Source: CAYZHV01 sp964478055 (GTDB taxonomy: Bacteria > Spirochaetota > Spirochaetia > DSM-27196 > Alkalispirochaetaceae). From it: a DNA stretch of 12,214 bases. Both the position numbers and the translations under genes were made by a program. The notes beneath the pieces are model-generated. The model was not told the origin of the DNA, did not search any database, and saw only the letters and a list, made by a program, of their open reading frames with translations. Positions 1 through 6,805 of the stretch are shown here, piece after piece. Where the stretch lies: assembly GCA_964478055.1 (NCBI GenBank), contig CAYZHV010000105.1:1-12214 (forward strand), read 5' to 3'. The stretch's first letter is position 1; each line of letters starts with the position of its first letter.

Positions 1-1
1 G

Positions 2-40
2 AGCTTCTTTCTGCTTCTGCAGGACGTGAGCTTCGACTAA
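2..40 (+). CDS. Possible C-terminal tail of an upstream gene, perhaps the substrate-binding protein
   Basis: The first 40 bases stay open in frame 2 and end with TAA at 38-40, giving a tail of about 12 residues ending in Gln-Asp-Val-Ser-Phe-Asp. Dpp/Opp operons usually place the periplasmic substrate-binding protein just before the DppB permease, and a hairpin follows this stop, so a binding-protein end is the natural guess. The tail is too short to identify. Frame 1 is also open to a TAA at 94-96, so even the choice of frame is uncertain. Confidence 0.35.
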   Translation, partial: SFFLLLQDVSFD

Positions 41-47
41 AGAGAAC

Positions 48-81
48 CGCCTCGGGGCCGGGCCGACCGGCCTCGGAGGCG
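48..81 (+). other. GC-rich intergenic hairpin before dppB
   Basis: An outer stem CGCCTC (48-53) pairs with GAGGCG (76-81). An inner stem GGCCGG (56-61) pairs with CCGGCC (67-72) around the loop GCCGA, and two further pairs lie between the stems with one bulged base. No T-run follows, so this is not a classic terminator. Structures at this place in ABC operons often protect the 3' end of the abundant binding-protein transcript; that role here is inferred. Confidence 0.55.
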
Positions 82-117
82 CGGCGTGTCGCGTAAGCGG
101 CGGCACGCTGTTGAGCA

Positions 118-146
118 AAGGGCGGGCGCCGAGAGGCCCCGCCCTT
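118..146 (+). terminator. Hairpin, possible attenuator between the upstream gene and dppB
   Basis: AAGGGCGGG (118-126) and CCCGCCCTT (138-146) form a perfect 9-base-pair stem with an 11-base loop, followed by only a short pyrimidine run (CTTC). It ends 24 bases before the dppB start. The weak T-tract suggests partial termination, which would let the upstream gene be expressed more strongly than the membrane and ATPase genes. That is an inference from layout. Confidence 0.45.
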
Positions 147-169
147 CTTCACCTCCTTAAGAGGAAGCA

Positions 170-1117
170 ATGCATCGGTACATTATCAAGCGACTGATTC
201 TCATGATCCCCGTGCTCCTGGGCATCTCGGTGATCGTCTTCTTCATCATGGAACTCATTCCCGGTGATCCGGCGCAGGCGATTCTCGGCGCCTTTGCGAC
301 CCCGGAGAACCTCGCTCGGCTCCGATCGGAGCTCGGTCTTGATGAGCCCATGGTGAAGCGGTACTTCATTTGGCTTACCAATATTGTCCAGGGTGACTTC
401 GGCCGCTCCTACAGTCTCGACCGGCCGGTGATCGACGAGGTGATGGACCGCCTCGGGCCTACCCTGCTCCTGGCGGGGAGCTCTCTCATTCTCGCCTCGA
501 TCATGGGCATGGCCGCGGGTATTATCGCCGCGGTCAAGCAGTTCGGCTGGCAGGACGCCCTCTTTACCGCGGTGGTCCTGGTCGGTATCTCCACCCCGAG
601 CTTCTGGCTCGGCCTCATGTTCGTGCTTCTGTTCTCGGTAGAGCTCGGCTGGTTTCCCGTGAGCGGCATGACCCAGGTGGTCGGAGGCGGCGGGGTCTTC
701 GACGTCATTCACCATCTCATTCTCCCTTCGGTAACCTTGGCAATCGTGGCCACCGGGGTGATCGCCCGGCTCACCCGTTCCACCATGCTCGAGGTGCTGC
801 GAAAAGACTACATCCGGAGCGCCCGAGCCAAAGGGCTCGATGAGCGAAAGGTCGTCTTGAAGCACGCCTACAAGAACGCCCTGGTCAATATCATTCCGGT
901 CCTCGGCATACAGACCGGCTTTGTCATCGGCGGGGCGGTCTACATCGAGACCGTCTTTCAGTGGCCCGGGATCGGGCGGATGCTGGTGACGGCGATCCAG
1001 ACCCGGGACGTGCTGCTGGTGCAAGGCGGCGTCGTGGTGGTCGCGGCGATCTATGTCCTCATTAACCTCACCGCCGACGTGATGCAGCACGTTCTGGACC
1101 CGAGGATTTCAACATGA
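170..1117 (+). CDS. dppB: ABC transporter permease, DppB/OppB type
   Basis: This 315-residue inner-membrane protein is one half of the translocation pore of a dipeptide/oligopeptide/nickel-type ABC importer. It has the family start (basic MHRYIIKRL, then a hydrophobic segment at about 9-29), a long periplasmic loop, and further membrane segments near 99-121, 133-156, 183-200, 243-262 and 282-303. The cytoplasmic EAA-like coupling loop lies at about 213-223 (DYIRSARAKGL) and contacts an ATPase subunit. The length is normal for the family. The ATG at 170 follows a purine-rich ribosome site (AAGAGGAA, 159-166). The stop overlaps the next start by four bases (ATGA, 1114-1117), which indicates translational coupling. 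The true substrate (peptide, N-carbamoyl compound, other) cannot be read from a permease; the Dpp name is family level only. Confidence 0.93.
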   Translation: MHRYIIKRLILMIPVLLGISVIVFFIMELIPGDPAQAILGAFATPENLARLRSELGLDEPMVKRYFIWLTNIVQGDFGRSYSLDRPVIDEVMDRLGPTLLLAGSSLILASIMGMAAGIIAAVKQFGWQDALFTAVVLVGISTPSFWLGLMFVLLFSVELGWFPVSGMTQVVGGGGVFDVIHHLILPSVTLAIVATGVIARLTRSTMLEVLRKDYIRSARAKGLDERKVVLKHAYKNALVNIIPVLGIQTGFVIGGAVYIETVFQWPGIGRMLVTAIQTRDVLLVQGGVVVVAAIYVLINLTADVMQHVLDPRIST

Positions 1118-3120
1118 ACAAGCTCCGACGATTCTTCTACAACCGCATGGCAACAGCGGGGCTCATTATACTCCTCGCCGTCATTCTCCTCGTCCTGGCG
1201 GCGCCGATTCTCAATCTGCCCGATCCGGATGTGACCAAACTCGAGGAACGGCTTCTCGGCATCGGGAGCCCCGGCCACCCCCTGGGGACCGACCAGCTCG
1301 GCCGAGACATCCTGAGCCGTCTCATCTGGGGCACCCGGGTGAGTCTCGCCGTGGGCGTCTCGGCGACGGCGATCGCCGCGGTTATCGGCTCCCTTATCGG
1401 GATTATCTCCGCCTTTTACGGCGGCTGGCTCGACAACACCCTCATGCGGGGCATCGACATGCTCATGGCCTTTCCCTACATGCTCCTCGCCCTGGCAATC
1501 GTTGCGGTCCTCGGTCCCGGCCTCTTTAACGCCCTCATAGCGATATCCATAGTGAACATCCCCTTCTTCGCCCGTAACGTCCGCGGGGCCACCGTGGGGC
1601 TGGTGCGCCTGGAATACGTGGACGCAGCGCGCCTTTCCGGGATGAACGACTTCAAGATTCTCTTTGCCGAGCTCCTGCCCAACGTGCTGCCGGTCATCTT
1701 TATCACCATCTCCACCACCGTGGGCTGGATGATCCTGGAAACCGCGGGGCTCTCGTTTTTAGGGCTCGGCGCCCAGCCGCCGCAGGCGGACCTCGGCTCC
1801 ATGTTGGGCGAGGGACGAAAGCTCATCCTCACCGCCCCCCACGTGGCGACACTTCCAGGCCTGGTTATCCTGGTCCTGGTTATCGGCATTAACCTCGTCG
1901 GCGACGGCCTCCGGGACGTCCTGGACCCCTACCTGCGCTCCGGCGCCCTGGTGAGCCCCAGACCCGCCACGGAGGTGGACAAGGAGCTCGCCGCCAAGAA
2001 GCGGGCCGCGGCAAAAGCCGCCCGGATCGGCACTCTTTCGGAGGCCCCGAGCCACGGGCCGGGAAGTCCCGGTCCCGCAGAGGCTGGCAACCACGGCCCG
2101 GGAAGCAACGGCTCACAGGCCGGCAACAACGGCGCCAACGGCCAGATTCCCCTGTCGGTCAAGGAGCTTCGGACCTGGTTCTGGCTCGGAAAGAAGGCGA
2201 TCCACGCAGCGGACAATGTGAGCTTCGAGGTCGGCAAGGGGCGCTCCCTCGGTATTATGGGGGAGTCCGGATCGGGTAAGTCGGTGACGGCGCTCTCGAT
2301 CCTCGGTCTCGTTCCCACCCCTCCGGGGCGTATCATGGAGGGGAGCGTGGAGTACTTCGGCGAGGATCTCATCGGTGCCCCGGTGGACCGACTGCGCCAC
2401 TATCGAGGTAACCGCATCGCCTACATCTTTCAGAACCCCATGACCAGTCTCAATCCGCTCATCACCTGCGGGGAACAGATCGCCGAAGCTGTCCGGCGCC
2501 ACCAGGGAGTGAGCCAGGAAGAGGCGTGGAATCGCGCCCTGGAGCTGATGGAGAAGGTGCACATACCCGACGCGGCCAACCGGTTGGAGGCGTATCCCCA
2601 CGAGCTCTCCGGGGGTATGCGGCAGCGGGTCGGCATCGCCGTGGCCCTGGCCAACGATCCGGACGTAGTCATCGCCGACGAGCCCACCACCGCCCTGGAC
2701 GTCACCATTCAGGCGCAGATCCTCCGCCTCCTTGAGGAGCTCAGGGAGCGGTACGGCATGTCCCTGGTCTTCATTTCTCATGACTTCGGCGTGATCAGCG
2801 AAATCTGTGAGAGGGTCGTGGTCATGTACGCCGGCGAAGTCGTGGAGATGGGGACGGTAGATGAAATCCACGAGAATCCCTTGCACCCCTACACCCGCCG
2901 GCTCATGGCGTGCGTGCCACGGATCGGTGAGAGAGAGCGAGAAATGGACGCCATCCCCGGGCTCCCTCCCGCTTTGGACGACCTGCCGAGGGGGTGCCGC
3001 TTTGCCGACCGGTGCGATATTGCCATCGACGAGTGCAGAGCAGAACCGGTGGAGCTGCGAGAGTTCGGTGAGCGAAAGGCGCGGTGCATCCGCGTCGAGG
3101 AGAAAGGAGCCCCGGCGTGA
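1114..3120 (+). CDS. Fused ABC permease-ATPase (DppC-DppD fusion)
   Basis: A single 668-residue chain joins a complete DppC-type permease (about 1-280) to a complete DppD-type ATPase (about 345-668). The permease half has membrane segments near 14-33, 75-100, 120-145, 189-212 and 243-265 and an EAA-like loop (EYVDAARLSGMND, 167-179). The ATPase half has Walker A GESGSGKS (383-390), Q-loop Gln440, signature LSGGMRQR (498-505), Walker B ending Asp522-Glu523, switch His556, and the oligopeptide-type C-terminal extension beginning at HPYT (591). Cysteines 628, 634, 641 and 658 fit the Cys-rich extension that binds an iron-sulfur cluster in some DppD/OppD proteins. The linker (about 285-345) is basic and then Gly/Asn/Pro-rich; I see no ATG or ribosome site there that would give a separate ATPase. 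GAGGA at 1102-1106 precedes the ATG. Such fusions are known elsewhere in this family. Confidence 0.93.
   Translation: MNKLRRFFYNRMATAGLIILLAVILLVLAAPILNLPDPDVTKLEERLLGIGSPGHPLGTDQLGRDILSRLIWGTRVSLAVGVSATAIAAVIGSLIGIISAFYGGWLDNTLMRGIDMLMAFPYMLLALAIVAVLGPGLFNALIAISIVNIPFFARNVRGATVGLVRLEYVDAARLSGMNDFKILFAELLPNVLPVIFITISTTVGWMILETAGLSFLGLGAQPPQADLGSMLGEGRKLILTAPHVATLPGLVILVLVIGINLVGDGLRDVLDPYLRSGALVSPRPATEVDKELAAKKRAAAKAARIGTLSEAPSHGPGSPGPAEAGNHGPGSNGSQAGNNGANGQIPLSVKELRTWFWLGKKAIHAADNVSFEVGKGRSLGIMGESGSGKSVTALSILGLVPTPPGRIMEGSVEYFGEDLIGAPVDRLRHYRGNRIAYIFQNPMTSLNPLITCGEQIAEAVRRHQGVSQEEAWNRALELMEKVHIPDAANRLEAYPHELSGGMRQRVGIAVALANDPDVVIADEPTTALDVTIQAQILRLLEELRERYGMSLVFISHDFGVISEICERVVVMYAGEVVEMGTVDEIHENPLHPYTRRLMACVPRIGEREREMDAIPGLPPALDDLPRGCRFADRCDIAIDECRAEPVELREFGERKARCIRVEEKGAPA
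2052..2139 (+). repeat. Gly/Asn/Pro-rich linker with two copies of a CCACGGNCCGGGAA motif
   Basis: Two 21-base segments, 2052-2072 and 2091-2111, match at 17 of 21 positions and share the core CCACGGNCCGGGAAG. Both are read as His-Gly-Pro-Gly-Ser. Short AAC-GGC runs follow, giving Asn-Gly repeats. The stretch lies exactly between the permease and ATPase halves of the fusion. Related motifs occur in inserts of the next two genes, as noted in their own entries. Confidence 0.6.
3103..3109 (+). promoter_or_regulatory. Ribosome binding site that fixes a GTG start for the second ATPase
   Basis: AAAGGAG lies seven bases before GTG 3117. The GTG overlaps the stop of the preceding gene as GTGA (3117-3120), the same coupling pattern as the two ATGA junctions in this operon. 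An in-frame ATG at 3084 would add 11 residues but has no such site. Confidence 0.75.
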
Positions 3121-4238
3121 AGGAACCGATACTTCAGATCAGAAACGTGAGCAGACGGTTCGGCGGAAAGCGACGCTTTCTCGCGCCACCAACGCCGCTG
3201 ATCCACGCGGTGGAGGAGGTGACCATCGATCTCCACCAGGGTGACAGTCTCGGAGTCGTCGGGGAGTCCGGCTGCGGAAAGTCCACCCTCGCCCGGACGA
3301 TCATGGGGATCATCCCACCCACGAAGGGAGAAATTTTCTACCGGGGCCGGGACATTGCCGGTCTCGACGGAGCCGAGCGGCGGGAGCTCTACAAACACAT
3401 TCAGTTTGTCTTTCAGGATCCGATGAGCTCTCTCAATCCGCGAAAGACCGTCCGGGAGATCCTCGCCGCGCCGATGAAAGAGCTCATGGGCATCGGGGCG
3501 GAGGATCGAGAAAAGCGAATGCTCCGGCTCATGGATATCGTCAACATGCGCCCGGAGTTCCTGGACCGCCATCCTCACGAGTTTTCCGGGGGACAGGCGC
3601 AGCGCATCGGCATCGCCCGGGCCCTGGCCACGGACCCGGAGATTCTCATTCTCGATGAGCCGGTAAGTGCCCTGGACGTCTCCATCCAGGCGCAGATACT
3701 CAAGCTCCTCATCTCCCTCAAGCACGACCTCGGTCTCACCTATCTCTTTATCAGCCACGACCTGGCGGTGGTGGATTACCTCTGCGATCGGGTGGCGGTA
3801 ATGTATCTGGGACAGGTAATGGAAGAAGGAAGCGCTGATGACATCTTCCAGAATCCGCGCCACCCCTACACCCACGTCCTGCTAAAGAGTGTCCCCGAGC
3901 CCGGACGTCACGAGCCCACGAAGTTCCGCCTCTCCGGAGAGCTCCCAAACCCCGCGGACCCACCGGCAGGATGCCCCTTTGCCCCGCGCTGCTACCGCGC
4001 CGTGGACAAATGCCATCAGGAGAAGCCGGCGCTCTTAGATTATGCTTCTGGCTCTGCTGGCGTCTCCGGCGGCGCCAGCGGGGATACCGGGGCCTCCGCG
4101 AGGGCCGGGGATCCACGGACCGGTGAACCCGGGCCCGAAGCAGGAACCGGGGACCCACGCACCGGCCACTTTGCCGCCTGCTTCTTCGCGGATACACCTG
4201 CGCCTCCGCCGGAGACCGCGGTGGATGAGGTCTCATGA
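3117..4238 (+). CDS. dppF: ABC transporter ATP-binding protein, DppF/OppF type
   Basis: This is the second ATPase of the importer, expected to pair with the ATPase half of the upstream fusion on the cytoplasmic face. From the GTG start it has 373 residues: Walker A GESGCGKS (49-56), Q-loop Gln100, signature FSGGQAQR (156-163), Walker B ending Asp180-Glu181, switch His214, and HPYT at 249-252 opening the oligopeptide C-terminal region. Cys286, Cys292, Cys299 and Cys355 form the family's Cys set, but a low-complexity insert of about 40 residues (310-350) separates the third from the fourth, so the cluster site may be enlarged. The tail is Pro/Ala-rich. The chain is longer than most DppF proteins (about 320-340) mainly because of the insert. 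The stop overlaps the next start by four bases (4235-4238). Confidence 0.92.
   Translation: MKEPILQIRNVSRRFGGKRRFLAPPTPLIHAVEEVTIDLHQGDSLGVVGESGCGKSTLARTIMGIIPPTKGEIFYRGRDIAGLDGAERRELYKHIQFVFQDPMSSLNPRKTVREILAAPMKELMGIGAEDREKRMLRLMDIVNMRPEFLDRHPHEFSGGQAQRIGIARALATDPEILILDEPVSALDVSIQAQILKLLISLKHDLGLTYLFISHDLAVVDYLCDRVAVMYLGQVMEEGSADDIFQNPRHPYTHVLLKSVPEPGRHEPTKFRLSGELPNPADPPAGCPFAPRCYRAVDKCHQEKPALLDYASGSAGVSGGASGDTGASARAGDPRTGEPGPEAGTGDPRTGHFAACFFADTPAPPPETAVDEVS
4047..4166 (+). repeat. Low-complexity insert in the DppF-type ATPase with a repeated GDPRTG unit
   Basis: The insert covers residues 311-350 and is rich in Gly, Ala, Pro and Thr. The six-residue unit GDPRTG occurs twice, encoded at 4107-4124 and 4149-4166, with 14 of 18 bases identical and the differences in third codon positions. 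The first unit contains the CCACGGACCGG motif (4113-4123), related to the linker motif in the preceding gene but read in another frame (Pro-Arg-Thr instead of His-Gly-Pro). Confidence 0.6.
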
Positions 4239-5698
4239 CGGAAGAGCTCCCGACCCCGGCTGACCGGGTCTCCCCGACACGGCTGGAGCAAAGCTTTGCC
4301 GCCATCGCTGCGATTGGCGCCCTCCCCGGAGGAGGGTGCGAGCGCCTCGCCTTTTCTAAGGAGGAGCGCGTTGCCCACGCTGAGTTCCGTCGGCAGGCCG
4401 AGGCGGCGGGCCTTACGACCTGGGTCGACAGGATCGGAAACAGCTTTGCCCGGCTGGATCCGGCGCCGCAGAACCCTCCGGGGGCCCCGGGCTCACCAGC
4501 TACCCCGGGCCCACCAGCTGCCGCAGGCTCACCGGCCGTGGTGGGCCGGGGCCCGGAGCCGGGCTCCGCGGCGAAGGGCGTGAGCTCCAAGGGGGCCCCT
4601 TCCGGATCCGCGCCAATTCTCACCGGAAGCCACCTCGACACGGTGGCCCAGGGCGGGTGCTACGACGGCGCCGCCGGTGTCCTCTGCTCCCTGGAGGCGG
4701 TCCTCGCCCTGGCGGAAGCCCAGGCCAGCGGAAAACTGCGCCTCACCCGGCCGGTGGAGGTCGTTGCCTGGGCGAACGAAGAGGGAGCCCGATTCGCTCC
4801 GGCGATGATGGGCTCCGCGGTGTACGCCGGAGTAATGAGCCTCCAGGAGGCGCTGGGGTGCCGGGACGGCGAGGCGGCGACGGTGGCCGAGGCGCTGGCG
4901 GCGGAGCGGGGTGGCACCGGGCGGGGTACCCACGGGCCGAGTGACGGCGGGCCGGGGCGCCCGGCGCGGGCCGGGCTCACGGAGGGACGGCTGCAGGACC
5001 CGGTTCCCGCGGCGTATCTGGAGCTTCATATCGAACAGGGTGTTGAGCTCCAGGAGGCGGGTGTCTCCGTGGCAGTTGTTGAAGGGGTGCAGGCGCAGAT
5101 CGCCGGCGACTGGAACATCCAGGGGCGTTCGGCCCACGCGGGAGCTACGCCCATGCATCGTCGGGCGGATGCACTCCTCGCAGCGGCGGGGCTCATCGCC
5201 ACGGCTCCGCGGATTGCCGAGCGGCACGCTCCGGGGGTCGCCACCGTGGGGTCTCTCACCGTGGAGCCCGGCTCGCGAAACAGTGTTCCCGGCTCCGTGG
5301 GAGGCACCGTGGACCTCCGACACCCGGAGGAACATGAGGTTGCGGCCATGGCGAAGGAGTTTGTCGCGGCCGGGGAGGAAGCCGCGGGAAAGCAGGGCGC
5401 CGTCTTCAGTTTCTCCGAGCTCTGGAGGGCGCCCCGGGTCACGTTTGACCCCGCACTCCGAGAGGCGCTACAGACCGCCGCCGAGGCGGCGGGGATACCG
5501 ACCATGCCCCTCTTCTCCGCCGCCGGCCACGACGCGGTCCACCTCGCGCGGGTTGCCCCTTCCGCCATGCTCTTCGTCCCGAGTATTGGGGGCGTGAGCC
5601 ACCACCCGGAAGAAGAGACTCCCCTGGCGGACCTGCTGGCGGGCGCCCGGGTGCTGGCCCAGGCCCTCGGCACCCTCGCGGCGAAACCGGCCGAATAA
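4235..5698 (+). CDS. M20-family metal-dependent amidohydrolase (N-carbamoyl-amino-acid / allantoate hydrolase type)
   Basis: This is a cytoplasmic hydrolase of the M20 group that removes carbamoyl or ureido groups from amino-acid-like substrates, or more broadly cleaves amide bonds, using two metal ions. Family motifs are visible: GSHLDT with His133 and Asp135, YDGAAG with bridging Asp144, NEEGARF with catalytic Glu182 and metal ligand Glu183, LELHIEQG with His265, HAGATPM with His301, PGSVGGTVDLRH (352-363), GHDA (431-434) and GVSHHPEE with His456 near the end. Metal-site residues appear intact. It has 487 residues against about 410-420 for the family; two low-complexity inserts (about 76-126 and 226-252) account for the excess. 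It is translationally coupled to the ATPase gene, which implies that it acts on the imported compound. The exact substrate is unknown; hydantoinase-pathway, allantoate and beta-ureidopropionate hydrolases share these motifs. Confidence 0.88.
   Translation: MTEELPTPADRVSPTRLEQSFAAIAAIGALPGGGCERLAFSKEERVAHAEFRRQAEAAGLTTWVDRIGNSFARLDPAPQNPPGAPGSPATPGPPAAAGSPAVVGRGPEPGSAAKGVSSKGAPSGSAPILTGSHLDTVAQGGCYDGAAGVLCSLEAVLALAEAQASGKLRLTRPVEVVAWANEEGARFAPAMMGSAVYAGVMSLQEALGCRDGEAATVAEALAAERGGTGRGTHGPSDGGPGRPARAGLTEGRLQDPVPAAYLELHIEQGVELQEAGVSVAVVEGVQAQIAGDWNIQGRSAHAGATPMHRRADALLAAAGLIATAPRIAERHAPGVATVGSLTVEPGSRNSVPGSVGGTVDLRHPEEHEVAAMAKEFVAAGEEAAGKQGAVFSFSELWRAPRVTFDPALREALQTAAEAAGIPTMPLFSAAGHDAVHLARVAPSAMLFVPSIGGVSHHPEEETPLADLLAGARVLAQALGTLAAKPAE
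4460..4612 (+). repeat. Pro/Gly/Ala-rich insert with an 18-base tandem repeat
   Basis: Between the conserved ARLDP and the metal-binding GSHLDT segment lies an insert of about 50 residues. It contains three tandem 18-base units at 4487-4504, 4505-4522 and 4523-4540, encoding PGSPAT, PGPPAA and AGSPAV. The unit length is a multiple of three, so copy-number changes keep the frame. Typical relatives lack this stretch. Confidence 0.7.
4910..4990 (+). repeat. Second Gly-rich insert in the amidohydrolase, with a CCACGGGCCG motif
   Basis: Residues 226-252 form a Gly/Arg/Pro-rich stretch just before the conserved LELHIEQG motif. It contains CCACGGGCCG at 4930-4939, read as Thr-His-Gly-Pro. This is the same core and frame as the linker motif of the permease-ATPase fusion (Ser-His-Gly-Pro). 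Confidence 0.5.
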
Positions 5699-5704
5699 GA
5701 AAAG

Positions 5705-5738
5705 AAGGCCGCCCGAGGTGGTGCCCGGACGGCCTTCA
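5705..5738. terminator. Bidirectional terminator between the uptake operon and the lipoprotein gene
   Basis: GAAGGCCG (5705-5712) and CGGCCTTC (5731-5738) form a perfect 8-base-pair stem seven bases after the amidohydrolase stop. On the minus strand the stem is followed by TTTTCTTATTC, a good U-rich tail, so termination should be strongest for the leftward lipoprotein transcript. On the plus strand the tail is poor. The convergent arrangement fits a shared terminator. Confidence 0.75.
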
Positions 5739-5869
5739 AGTATCACAAAGCGGGTTCATGCCACAGCAAGAGATGCTTCATTCCGCTCCGCTGATTGAGT
5801 CGCAAGAATAACAAACCACAGGGCGGCGTTTCAATACGAATTCAGCAGAAATTTGCCTCGATTTGCTCT

Positions 5870-6703
5870 CTATACGTACATAAAGTCCCCAACAAAGGGA
5901 AAGAGGTCCAGAACCTCAGACTGCGTCAGCGTGATGGTCGTTACAAGCTCGTCGTTGTTGTTGTAGAGCTCCAGAGTGGCATCGAAACTCGGATTGACTG
6001 CATCGAAGCTCTGCGCGTCCGAGAGATCTCCGCTGTCCGCAAAGGCCTCGTTGACATAGAGAACAAACTTTCCGCCCTGGCCGTTGGTGGTATCGTCCAC
6101 GGTAAGGGCGTACACCAGACCGAAGCCGTAGTCGTAGTTGTATGACCCCGTCGCTGAGGATGAAGTGACCGTCGCTTGAAGGTTCCAGTTGATGTCAGAG
6201 TTGACCTCCAGAATCCCGTCCAAGACGTAGTCAGTCCCGTTGTCGTTGAACGCAAACGAGTTGAAGTCAGCCCCGAAGACGAGATCCATGGTCACGTCGA
6301 AGAGGTAGTCCCCTTCCTGGTTCGTCGGATAGTTGGTCGGATATTGCTCCGTAAAGCTACCGGTGACCGATCCAGCAAGGTCGATAGTCCCCGAGGGATT
6401 GCCATCGATCGTTCCGCTGAAGGTCTCGTTGAAAGTGTCCGTGGCAGAAGCGGAGAGCTCTCCCGAAGCGGCGGCGCTGGTGTCGCTTTCAATGGCCAGG
6501 GTCGCCGCGTTGACCGCATTCGAGAAGAGGGTCTTCGCCTCGTCATCGGTTGCAGGTGTGGTCCCTTCGTAGGAAGAGAGCGCCGATGAGGTCGGTTTGT
6601 TGACCCTGGTTCCATCGTCGTCGCCGCCCCCGCTGGACGAACATCCGGCAAAGAGTAGAGCGACGGCGAGGATCGCGATCGTCGTCAAAAGGTAACGTTT
6701 CAT
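5870..6703 (-). CDS. Acidic lipoprotein of unknown function
   Basis: The 277-residue product starts MKRYLLTT, has a hydrophobic signal segment (about 4-17) and a lipobox LFAGC with the lipidated Cys21, followed by a Ser/Gly/Asp linker. The mature part is rich in Asp, Asn, Ser, Thr and Gly, with alternating hydrophobic strands (for example GDYLFDVTMDLVFG and FDATLELYN), which suggests a beta-sheet protein at the cell surface or periplasmic face. There are no cysteines after the lipobox. I recognise no family. The ATG at 6703 is preferred to one at 6721 because the ideal ribosome site lies between them. A TATAGA at 6726-6731 (read on the minus strand) could be a -10 element, but no good -35 accompanies it. 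Its base composition looks less GC-rich than the uptake operon to its left. It lies downstream of ugd on the same strand, about 100 bases away. Confidence 0.85.
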   Translation of the reverse strand: MKRYLLTTIAILAVALLFAGCSSSGGGDDDGTRVNKPTSSALSSYEGTTPATDDEAKTLFSNAVNAATLAIESDTSAAASGELSASATDTFNETFSGTIDGNPSGTIDLAGSVTGSFTEQYPTNYPTNQEGDYLFDVTMDLVFGADFNSFAFNDNGTDYVLDGILEVNSDINWNLQATVTSSSATGSYNYDYGFGLVYALTVDDTTNGQGGKFVLYVNEAFADSGDLSDAQSFDAVNPSFDATLELYNNNDELVTTITLTQSEVLDLFPFVGDFMYV

Positions 6704-6710
6704 AAGGTAT

Positions 6711-6717
6711 CCTCCTT
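6711..6717 (-). promoter_or_regulatory. Strong ribosome binding site fixing the lipoprotein start
   Basis: On the minus strand AAGGAGG lies seven bases before the ATG at 6703. The alternative ATG at 6721 lies upstream of this site and would place it inside the coding region, so the shorter form, which begins directly with the signal peptide, is chosen. Confidence 0.8.
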
Positions 6718-6805
6718 CCACCGATTCTATACCATTGCAGTTAGTATTTCCGAGTCGAGGCTAACTCCGTCGCTGAAGCATCTCGGCGGCCGGATTGGCT
6801 GCGCC

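Noticed and set aside
149..1090. Long open frame on the minus strand opposite dppB
   Set aside because: Composition is typical of the antisense of a GC-rich gene (many Asp, His, Gly, Arg), there is no recognisable domain, and the plus-strand permease is clear.
3084..3116. ATG at 3084 as the start of the second ATPase
   Set aside because: It would overlap the upstream gene by 37 bases without a ribosome site, whereas GTG 3117 has a good site and matches the 4-base overlap pattern of the operon.
4487..4540. Direct repeats as a CRISPR or mobile element
   Set aside because: The 18-base units are contiguous with no spacers and are in frame inside the amidohydrolase; they are a protein-coding tandem repeat.
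5795..6145. Plus-strand open frame overlapping the end of the lipoprotein gene
   Set aside because: It lies almost wholly opposite the lipoprotein coding sequence, begins at a non-ATG codon and has no clear ribosome site or family resemblance.
6704..6721. ATG at 6721 as the start of the left lipoprotein
   Set aside because: The AAGGAGG ribosome site lies inside that extension, and the downstream ATG begins directly with a normal signal peptide.
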